7,149 nt of DNA, taken from the NCBI GenBank assembly GCA_030917245.1, contig JAUPVA010000073.1:1-7149 (forward strand). The letters are read 5' to 3'. Shown one piece after another: positions 1 through 5,246 of the stretch. Numbering within the stretch: position 1 is the stretch's first letter; each line of letters starts with the position of its first letter. The stretch comes from Patescibacteria group bacterium. GTDB taxonomy: Bacteria; Patescibacteriota; Saccharimonadia; Saccharimonadales; Saccharimonadaceae. The notes below the pieces were generated by a model. That model was not told the origin of the DNA, made no database searches, and saw only the letters and a list, made by a program, of their open reading frames with translations. The position numbers and the translations under genes are program-made.

Positions 1-326
1 ACCGGTACATCATCGGTGGGCATGTTCGGTACTTTTTTCAGTAGCTTCAAAAAAGCAACTTCGGCATTTCCTAAGTAACCTTCTCGCTCCGATAACTCAA
101 TTTTTATCTGACGACCTTCATCTATTACCGTCTGATCTGGGCGGCCACCCTTCATCTGGTCGGCATTAGCATTTCTTCGTTCACGAAGCGCATCAACCTG
201 CTGCTGAAGTTCTCGTCGGTCATCATCTAACTCTAGCAACTCAGCAATTGACACATCATAGCCTTTGTCGCGAGCTGCTTGCTGTACTTTGTCGGGATTC
301 TCTCGAATAAAACGTATATCTAACAC
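1..326 (-). CDS. serS: Seryl-tRNA synthetase, N-terminal part (cut by window edge)
   Basis: SerRS charges tRNA-Ser (and tRNA-Sec where present) with serine in the cytoplasm. Reading from a GTG at 326-324 gives 108 codons with no stop to the window edge. The protein starts (M)LDIRFIRENPDKVQ, the typical SerRS opening, followed by a helical, charged stretch (about residues 27-100, rich in Glu, Arg, Gln and Leu) that matches the long antiparallel coiled-coil arm that grips the tRNA extra arm. The conserved stretch LLELDDDRREL lies at about 30-40. The catalytic class II core would lie to the left of the window and is not visible. The GTG start is chosen because the family begins exactly there and a -10 box lies 7 nt upstream; no Shine-Dalgarno is seen. 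It follows the permease gene on the same strand after a 54-bp gap that contains its own promoter, so it is probably transcribed separately, perhaps with read-through. Confidence 0.93.
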   Translation of the reverse strand, partial: MLDIRFIRENPDKVQQAARDKGYDVSIAELLELDDDRRELQQQVDALRERRNANADQMKGGRPDQTVIDEGRQIKIELSEREGYLGNAEVAFLKLLKKVPNMPTDDVP

Positions 327-327
327 G

Positions 328-360
328 CTTTAAAGTATACCTTATCGACATACTTTAAAG
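328..360. repeat. Perfect 11-bp inverted repeat over the serS promoter
   Basis: CTTTAAAGTAT at 328-338 is repeated as its exact reverse complement ATACTTTAAAG at 350-360, with an 11-bp centre. Each arm contains the 8-bp palindrome CTTTAAAG. The repeat covers the -10 box and touches the -35 box of serS. If transcription starts at or near 326 the repeat is not in the mRNA, so a DNA operator is more plausible than an RNA hairpin. There is no T-tract that would make it a terminator. Confidence 0.6.
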
Positions 361-364
361 TCAA
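334..364 (-). promoter_or_regulatory. serS promoter, predicted leaderless
   Basis: On the minus strand there is a TTGACT -35 box (364-359) and a TATACT -10 box (339-334), separated by 19 bp, slightly longer than the optimal 17. The -10 ends 7 nt before the GTG, so the expected transcription start falls on or next to the start codon. The boxes are seen directly; promoter activity is inferred. Confidence 0.6.
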
Positions 365-380
365 TCGTGGAAAATATTGG

Positions 381-1754
381 CTATTCGGTTCGCAGTGCTT
401 CGATTGGATCAAGCTTGGCTGCTTTTCTGGCAGGGAGCCAACCCGCCAAGATAGCAACAAGTATCAACCCTAGAATCAAGCCGGCAATTTGCAACGGGTC
501 ATGCATCAAAATAGTATTCCCCTCACCAAGTGATAGCTGCTTTGTAAGTAAGGGGTTTACTGCAAGGCTCAGCAGAATGGCGAATATGGCGCCTATTAGT
601 CCTCCGAGTAATCCTATCCAGGCTGCCTCGATTCGGAATAGCCACGCGATTGAGCTACTGCGAGTCCCGAGTGCCTTCATGAGTCCTATCTCACGTGTTC
701 GCTCCAGGACGCTAATATACATCGTATTCACAATACCGAAGATACTAGCGATGATAGTGATAATGGCAAAGACCACCACTAGACTTTGCAAAACGTTTAC
801 AATTGTTTGAAGTGACGCCTGTAAATCCTGACTCGTCATAACGGTAAAGCCCATCGACTTTAATTTTTTCTTGGCATCGTTGGCAACTGCTTTGTTTTCT
901 GCACCGTTTACCCTTACAAAAGCGTAAAGATATTTTCCATATTGCTGAGTGCCGGCACTGATAAAGTCATACATCTCATTTGCATCGTTAGAACTGAGCA
1001 GCACTGGCATACCTACCGTCGCAAGACTGGTGACACTTGGCTTACTGATAGCCGCGATCTTGTAGGTGGTCACCTTTCTCTTTGGCTCAGGCGTGTTGCC
1101 CGGTTGAGCAGAAAGACCGTTCGCTATGAATTCACGGACGGCCGCTTCGTTCAAAGACTGCTGCGCCGCAATATCGACAGTGTTCCCAATTGCATCCTGC
1201 GCACTCTTAAATCCCAAAATGCGAACGTATGAGGCAGGTAGAACGATACTTCCTTTTGCTAGATCGCTTGACGGCAGAGAGCCTGCCGACAATTCAGGCT
1301 TTTGTCCAGGATTATACGACTGGACACTCAATGTATATCGTTTTTTGTCTGGTCGAGTAATGTAATCAGCGTTGATTTGGTAATTTGGTCGGACACGATC
1401 AACATAGTCAAGCTGCTCAATTATGCGGATATCTTCATCGGTTATCTGCTTCAGCTGCATACTTCCTTGACCACCAAGCGACAAATTACCTATCGACTCA
1501 TCATATTCTTTTGGTGTCGAGTCGGGCGCACCCGTCGTATTCTCGACTTCTTTATCACGACCTACGATTAATTCAGCCGGATCGAAGTTACTCTGTACGA
1601 GTCGGTCGACATAGGCGCTAATGCCATTGCCAGCGGCAAGAGTAAGCGTCAATGTAAACGCTCCAACGGCAATAGCAAGTGAAGTAAGTAACGTTCTGGC
1701 TTTGGCACCTCGAAGACTTCGGCCGGCTCGAGCGATGATATCGAGCATCTTCAT
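381..1754 (-). CDS. ABC transporter permease, MacB/FtsX (ABC3) type
   Basis: This 457-aa membrane subunit partners the ATPase encoded immediately upstream. Visible architecture: a basic N-terminus, one membrane helix at about 20-41, a large extracytoplasmic domain at about 45-315 (the MacB periplasmic-core-like region), then three helices at about 318-345, 372-398 and 422-440. Two FtsX-family signatures are clear: ERTREIGLMKALG at 351-363 after TM2, and PARKAAKLDPIEALR at 441-455 at the C-terminus, where coupling to the ATPase occurs. Length and four-helix topology fit the MacB-type permease family. The ATG at 1754 overlaps the ATPase stop (ATGA, 1751-1754) and has an AAGGAG Shine-Dalgarno (1767-1762) 7 nt upstream. 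Family members move peptides, lipoproteins or drugs, or act as mechanotransmitters; the substrate cannot be read here. It is not FtsX itself, because the extracytoplasmic domain is too large. Confidence 0.93.
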   Translation of the reverse strand: MKMLDIIARAGRSLRGAKARTLLTSLAIAVGAFTLTLTLAAGNGISAYVDRLVQSNFDPAELIVGRDKEVENTTGAPDSTPKEYDESIGNLSLGGQGSMQLKQITDEDIRIIEQLDYVDRVRPNYQINADYITRPDKKRYTLSVQSYNPGQKPELSAGSLPSSDLAKGSIVLPASYVRILGFKSAQDAIGNTVDIAAQQSLNEAAVREFIANGLSAQPGNTPEPKRKVTTYKIAAISKPSVTSLATVGMPVLLSSNDANEMYDFISAGTQQYGKYLYAFVRVNGAENKAVANDAKKKLKSMGFTVMTSQDLQASLQTIVNVLQSLVVVFAIITIIASIFGIVNTMYISVLERTREIGLMKALGTRSSSIAWLFRIEAAWIGLLGGLIGAIFAILLSLAVNPLLTKQLSLGEGNTILMHDPLQIAGLILGLILVAILAGWLPARKAAKLDPIEALRTE

Positions 1755-2452
1755 GATTTTGCTCCTTTTTTCTTGGCGAGGTCGTTTATTTTTATAATCT
1801 TGCCGTCCTGAATGTATATCTGCACATCACATTTTTTAGCAAGATCAGTATCATGAGTCACAATGATTAACGTACTACTCAGCTTGTTATTAAACTCAAA
1901 CAATAGCTCCTCTACCTTACCTCCGGTAGCCGTATCTAGGTTTCCGGTTGGCTCGTCGGCAAAAATAATACTTGGTTTACTGACAATCGCTCTTGCGACG
2001 GCCAATCGTTGCTTTTGTCCTCCAGACAAATTACCAGCTTTCGCATTTGCCTTGTCAGCAAGCTCTACCTGTTCTAAAGCTTCAAGTGCCAGACGGCGTC
2101 TTTCAGAGCGAGGCGTTTTATTAATCTCGAGCGGCAACATAACATTTTGCAAACAAGTTTCATTCGCTTGCACAAAAAAAGACTGAAAAATAAATCCAAT
2201 TTTATCGGTTCGAAATTGGTCGAGCGCTGTATTCTTTAGTTTTGAAATATCCTGACCATCAATCGTAATCGTTCCTCCCGATACACGATCCAACCCGCTC
2301 ATAACATGCATCAGTGTGCTCTTGCCGCTGCCACTCTTGCCGACTATGGCAACGCTGCGTCCACTCTCGATAGTAAGGTTAATAGCTTCGAGTGCGGCAA
2401 ACTGATTCTGTTTCTTTCCGTAAATTTTTGAGACGTGCGCAAGTTCTATCAT
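1751..2452 (-). CDS. ABC transporter ATPase, LolD/MacB type
   Basis: This 233-aa nucleotide-binding subunit powers the adjacent permease by ATP hydrolysis at the cytoplasmic face. All core motifs are present: Walker A GKSGSGKST (38-46), Q-loop FIFQ with Gln90, signature LSGGQ (142-146), Walker B IIFADE (162-167) with catalytic Glu167, D-loop GNLD (170-173) and switch His200 in VTHD. The DEPTGNLD block and the family length are typical of LolD/MacB/FtsE-class ATPases. The stretch after the Q-loop (QSFFVQANETCLQNVMLPLE, 90-109) departs from the usual F-N-L-x-P-x-L pattern of this class. The gene begins 4 nt after the DUF427 stop, with no evident Shine-Dalgarno. A TAGAAT sequence (2464-2459) lies 6 nt before the ATG and could be a weak internal -10. 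Its end overlaps the permease start by 4 bp. Confidence 0.95.
   Translation of the reverse strand: MIELAHVSKIYGKKQNQFAALEAINLTIESGRSVAIVGKSGSGKSTLMHVMSGLDRVSGGTITIDGQDISKLKNTALDQFRTDKIGFIFQSFFVQANETCLQNVMLPLEINKTPRSERRRLALEALEQVELADKANAKAGNLSGGQKQRLAVARAIVSKPSIIFADEPTGNLDTATGGKVEELLFEFNNKLSSTLIIVTHDTDLAKKCDVQIYIQDGKIIKINDLAKKKGAKS
1762..1767 (-). promoter_or_regulatory. Ribosome binding site of the permease gene
   Basis: AAGGAG lies 7 nt before the ATG at 1754, inside the last codons of the ATPase gene. Together with the ATGA stop/start overlap it suggests translational coupling, which would match subunit production. Confidence 0.75.
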
Positions 2453-2456
2453 GCGA

Positions 2457-2759
2457 TTATTCTACCACTTCTACGCCGTGCCAAAACGCGACAAAATTTG
2501 TGTAATCCTTCCCGACTTTTTGTATCGATCCATCCATCGGGTTTGCATAAAACCATGCGGCCGATTCATTTATCTTGCCATCGACAACTACATCGTAATA
2601 ACTCGCAGTGCCCTTCCACATACACTCTGTATGATGGTCACTTTCGGCAAAGAATTTTTTATTGATTGAGCTAGGCGGGAAATACCAGTTGCCTTCAATG
2701 CGAATCAAATCGCTCTTGTTCGCTTCGGCGATTACTTGGTCGTTCCAAACTGCCTTCAC
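2457..2759 (-). CDS. DUF427 (NTP_transf_9 family) protein
   Basis: This is a small soluble 100-aa protein of the DUF427 family, which Pfam also names NTP_transf_9. Visible family features are the N-terminal Val-Trp-Asn-Asp-x-Val-Ile-Ala strand (4-11), the YFPPSSI segment (26-32), C46-M-W-K-G-T (46-51; usually CPWKG-T), SYYDV (53-57), a D60-G turn and the AAWFYANP segment (67-74), ending in a conserved VAFW-like strand. The biochemical role of the family is not established; the transferase name should not be taken as function. The start is GTG at 2759, overlapping the stop of the upstream 82-aa gene (GTGA), with AAGGA (2770-2766) 6 nt before it. An ATG-free N-terminus and the exact family start support GTG. 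It sits between a small His-rich protein and an ABC transporter, most likely on one mRNA. Confidence 0.88.
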   Translation of the reverse strand: MKAVWNDQVIAEANKSDLIRIEGNWYFPPSSINKKFFAESDHHTECMWKGTASYYDVVVDGKINESAAWFYANPMDGSIQKVGKDYTNFVAFWHGVEVVE

Positions 2760-3004
2760 TCCTCTTCCTTGGTATCGTCCGTGTGTGCGTGACCATTGTC
2801 TTGAACGGCGTGCGCATCATCTCGGACTGCAGTCGGATGAGGTTGATGACCGGCAGCATTAATGTCGCTCAGACTAAATCCGTAGTCTTCAAGTGTTTGG
2901 ACAGCCAGGTCCTTGTCGCCGTGTTTGTACTCGTGACCAGCGGCGTCAAGAAATTCCCCTACAGTTGTGAACAGTTGTCCGTCCAGTTCGTATGCTTCTC
3001 CCAT
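2756..3004 (-). CDS. Small His/acid-rich hypothetical protein
   Basis: I do not recognise this 82-aa protein. It has two parts. Residues 1-50 look folded: a YELDGQLF strand (5-12), a helix-like TTVGEFLDAAGHEY, and VQTLEDYGFSLSDI (35-48). Residues 51-82 look disordered and are rich in His, Asp, Ala and Glu, ending in three Glu. There are seven His (24, 28, 53, 56, 65, 72, 74), no Cys, no signal peptide and no membrane helix, so it is probably cytosolic; metal binding by the tail is only a guess. It is very likely real: the ATG has a perfect AGGAGG 9 nt upstream, a -10 box TATACT just before that, and its TGA overlaps the GTG of DUF427. It is the first gene of the block running through DUF427 to the ABC transporter. 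Confidence 0.82.
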   Translation of the reverse strand: MGEAYELDGQLFTTVGEFLDAAGHEYKHGDKDLAVQTLEDYGFSLSDINAAGHQPHPTAVRDDAHAVQDNGHAHTDDTKEEE

Positions 3005-3013
3005 ATTGCTTGT

Positions 3014-3019
3014 CCTCCT
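3014..3019 (-). promoter_or_regulatory. Strong Shine-Dalgarno of the 82-aa gene
   Basis: AGGAGG lies 9 nt before the ATG at 3004. It is the best ribosome binding site in the window, in contrast to the SD-less starts of serS, DUF2207 and lysS. Confidence 0.8.
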
Positions 3020-3027
3020 ATATACCT

Positions 3028-3058
3028 AGTATAGCGCTTACCGTCTACTTTGAGTGAA
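3028..3058 (-). promoter_or_regulatory. Promoter of the 82-aa/DUF427/ABC operon
   Basis: A TATACT -10 box (3033-3028) lies 24 nt before the ATG. A weak TTCACT -35 (3058-3053) sits 19 bp upstream of it, the same spacing as at serS. The predicted mRNA starts near 3021, giving a leader of about 17 nt that retains the AGGAGG. The box is seen; activity is inferred. No terminator separates it from the DUF2207 stop at 3067, so read-through from upstream is possible. Confidence 0.55.
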
Positions 3059-3066
3059 CTATCAAG

Positions 3067-4848
3067 TTACCAGCCACCACCACCACCACCGCCGCCGCCG
3101 CCACCCGATGAACCGCCGCCAGACGACCCACCAGAATCAGAGCTTGATGATGACCCGTAGCTGGCCGCAGAGGAGAAGCCAGACATTACCGAACTAAACG
3201 CTGCTGCGTTGTAAACGCCAGAACTTCCACTAAACCACTCAGGAGATGTGTGTGCCTGTTCGTAATAGGCGCCAAGCTGTTCGTTCCACTGCTTTTCTAG
3301 ACCGAATAAAACTGCATACGGCAGCACCCGTTCATACAACTTAATTAATTGAACATTACTTTCTACGCCCTGAGAAACTGCTGCTACCTTTGCGGCCCCC
3401 TCTGGACTCTGTAGCATTTGCAACCGCTCGGCTTCGGCTACGCCGATATATTCTTTTAGTCCCAATAAATAGCGACGAAGAGCCAGTCCTTTATCAGTCA
3501 AGGGATGGACATACCAGGACATACCGAATGCACAAAATGCCGCGACAGCTAGTGCCGGCGAGAGTAGCAAGACGGCAGCAATGAAGAGCCAGGTTGCCCA
3601 TTGTCGCAAGGCCCGCTTACCCTTTTCGTCTTCAGCTCGCAGGCCATATTCACCTTTTATACGATCTTTCAACGTGCTAGCGTGTGATTGAAGACGGGTG
3701 GCATAGCCGGTATCTTTCTTCAGGGTCTCGAAGTTTAGACGGTCACCGATTTTGAGTGATGTCCCCGTAATAAAACTATCTTGAAGTAGCGCTAATTCTT
3801 CCCATTTAAGATCATGGGGGCTCCGTATTAGTTCGACCTCAAACTGTGCCGGACGAAATAGTGACTTCTCTTTGACTTGGTAGAGTTTAATATAATGCCT
3901 AACGGCAAGATCAATCCACTGCGCAGCAACGGAAGATCGTACACCACCCTTCGCAACTAGCGCCGCCGAACTTACGCTTGCATCGATTGGTGGTAAATAT
4001 TCCGGAACAATCGTCCCGATTTCATCCGGGCGATTTCGAAGACGATAGAGTCTATAGCCTAGGTAAGCGACCGTACCTACTGCGACAACCGCCAATGCGA
4101 TTTGAAGCCATACCCACACTTGCATGATGGTTTCAAAAAAGCTCATCTTATACGAACCAAATGTACCTTTAGAAAAACCTGTGGCAATTGTTATATTTTG
4201 CCCTGGAGCAAGCTTAGTCGCCTGCATCGCCAGGGTGACGTCGTCCTCGCGTACGATTTCACACTCTGCTTTTGAGCCCGAGTAGCCCTGATAGCAACTG
4301 ACGTTCCCCGTTGCAGACTTCGCCAGCGCTTCGTCAATAATCAGCCTAACGTTTAGCTTTTCAATCGGCACCCGCCATGCCGTTCCGTTCGTATCCCAAT
4401 AAAACTCGTCTGCGTTCGTGTTACTAAAATATCTTGTTACGTCACGCTGCTGATAGGTAATGACGTAAGTCTGCTTCCCTTGAACGTAGGTATTCACATT
4501 CCCTATTCTGATTATTTTGTTGCCATTTTCGTCATCATAGGTCGTATATTCGCGAATACTACCGTTTCCGTCTTTTACTGATATGACCTCAAGGCTCGTT
4601 GAATGGCCGTCATACTGCTTCGGAATCGCTCGCTCTATGCCATGATTCTGATTTACGAATGGAAACTCGGCAACTATAGTCTCTTCTGTCTTAAGCACAG
4701 AGCGCATCTCGGCATCGCGGCTTAGCCTCAGCGTCATATCGTAGCTCGAAATCTGAAAGTCGTTCACATCCGCGTGAGCGGATGGCGTCGTGATTCCAGC
4801 CAGTACCAGAAGTGCTGCGACAATACCGCCTGTTGCCCATCGTTTCAT
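3067..4848 (-). CDS. DUF2207 family membrane protein with Gly-rich tail
   Basis: From the ATG at 4848 this is a 593-aa protein with an N-terminal signal peptide (MKRW, hydrophobic core 8-19, cleavage expected after Ala-His-Ala at 24-26). The extracytoplasmic N-terminal domain (about 27-243) has the DUF2207 pattern, including a YDMTLRLSRD strand and IERAIP. It carries a possible disulfide pair, Cys185 and Cys196. A membrane helix at about 244-269 is followed by a basic stretch and a cytoplasmic region, then a second hydrophobic segment at about 417-448, probably a helical hairpin, and a conserved downstream region with LKEYIGVAEAERL (464-476). The Ser/Gly tail ends in eleven Gly and a terminal Trp, as in many members of this family. 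The role is unknown; it is probably an envelope protein. An in-frame extension to 4908 is rejected because TATAAT lies 6 nt before this ATG and the signal peptide starts here. Confidence 0.9.
   Translation of the reverse strand: MKRWATGGIVAALLVLAGITTPSAHADVNDFQISSYDMTLRLSRDAEMRSVLKTEETIVAEFPFVNQNHGIERAIPKQYDGHSTSLEVISVKDGNGSIREYTTYDDENGNKIIRIGNVNTYVQGKQTYVITYQQRDVTRYFSNTNADEFYWDTNGTAWRVPIEKLNVRLIIDEALAKSATGNVSCYQGYSGSKAECEIVREDDVTLAMQATKLAPGQNITIATGFSKGTFGSYKMSFFETIMQVWVWLQIALAVVAVGTVAYLGYRLYRLRNRPDEIGTIVPEYLPPIDASVSSAALVAKGGVRSSVAAQWIDLAVRHYIKLYQVKEKSLFRPAQFEVELIRSPHDLKWEELALLQDSFITGTSLKIGDRLNFETLKKDTGYATRLQSHASTLKDRIKGEYGLRAEDEKGKRALRQWATWLFIAAVLLLSPALAVAAFCAFGMSWYVHPLTDKGLALRRYLLGLKEYIGVAEAERLQMLQSPEGAAKVAAVSQGVESNVQLIKLYERVLPYAVLFGLEKQWNEQLGAYYEQAHTSPEWFSGSSGVYNAAAFSSVMSGFSSAASYGSSSSSDSGGSSGGGSSGGGGGGGGGGGW
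3073..3105 (-). repeat. Trinucleotide tract encoding eleven Gly
   Basis: Eleven consecutive glycine codons, only GGT and GGC (five GGT and four GGC in runs), precede the terminal TGG and TAA of the DUF2207 gene. Direct triplet repeats of this kind can change length by slippage, in frame, altering only tail length. Confidence 0.85.
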
Positions 4849-4854
4849 GTCTTC

Positions 4855-4882
4855 ATTATACGAAACAGTTCTATGCTGTAAA
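4855..4882 (-). promoter_or_regulatory. DUF2207 promoter, predicted leaderless
   Basis: TTTACA (4882-4877) and a consensus TATAAT (4860-4855) are separated by 16 bp. This is the best promoter match in the window. Only 6 nt separate the -10 box from the ATG at 4848, so the transcript should begin at or next to the ATG, without a Shine-Dalgarno. Confidence 0.7.
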
Positions 4883-4969
4883 CAAAATATATAAAAGAGC
4901 TTCACCAAACGCCAGCTGCTGCTAAACCGATAGAAGACATTGTCATAATCTGACTGTGCACCTATGGCG

Positions 4970-4975
4970 TATAGT
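4970..4975 (+). promoter_or_regulatory. -10 box of the 87-aa gene, predicted leaderless
   Basis: TATAGT lies 7 nt before the ATG at 4983. No convincing -35 is seen at 15-18 bp spacing. It faces away from the DUF2207 promoter in the 134-bp divergent region 4849-4982, which otherwise shows nothing recognisable. Confidence 0.5.
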
Positions 4976-4982
4976 AGAGTAG

Positions 4983-5246
4983 ATGCCTTTTAATCATTAC
5001 GCTAAAATCAAACGGATTATTGATCAACACCCCGGTTGGTACGTCGTGCGTATCAATGAACCGACGGCGGCCAAGAAGTTTAATGGCGAAACGGTCTTAT
5101 ACGACCATTACTACCGCGTGTACTCTGTCTCGACCAACGCATCGATTCCCTATTGTAAGTTTCAGCAACTAGAGCGCTTTGCTCGTGCCGTACAGATGCC
5201 GATCGAATCAATACCAGTCATAGATTATTCCGACCTTACAGTTTGA
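4983..5246 (+). CDS. Conserved-looking small hypothetical protein (87 aa)
   Basis: I recognise no named family. It is a basic/aromatic soluble protein without signal peptide or membrane helix. It opens MPFNHYAKIKRIIDQ, then GWYVVRINEPTAAKKF (18-33), a Tyr-rich segment (YDHYYRVYSVS, 40-50) and a C-terminal part with a helix-like FQQLERFARAVQ (60-71). The WYVVRINEPTAAK pattern with alternating hydrophobics suggests a small alpha/beta fold; nucleic-acid binding is possible but not shown. It is the only complete plus-strand gene. A -10 box 7 nt upstream and an unbroken, biased reading frame support it. Its TGA ends inside the 3' end of lysS, overlapping by 11 bp on the opposite strand. Confidence 0.75.
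   Translation: MPFNHYAKIKRIIDQHPGWYVVRINEPTAAKKFNGETVLYDHYYRVYSVSTNASIPYCKFQQLERFARAVQMPIESIPVIDYSDLTV

Noticed and set aside
327..380. Intrinsic terminator after the permease gene
   Set aside because: The inverted repeat here is A/T-rich, has no T-tract on the minus strand, and coincides with the serS -10/-35 boxes.
367..810. Open frames on the plus strand opposite the permease, ATPase, DUF2207 and lysS genes, for example 367-810 and 6200-6649
   Set aside because: They mirror genes with clear family motifs on the other strand, have no ribosome site or promoter of note, and their translations look like antisense low-complexity.
4849..4908. N-terminal extension of the DUF2207 protein to 4908
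   Set aside because: It would place 20 residues before a clean signal peptide and would translate across the consensus TATAAT and TTTACA boxes.
5236..5246. Alternative genetic code with UGA as glycine
   Set aside because: The 87-aa gene, the ATPase and the 82-aa gene all end sensibly at TGA, and no family protein here needs read-through of TGA.
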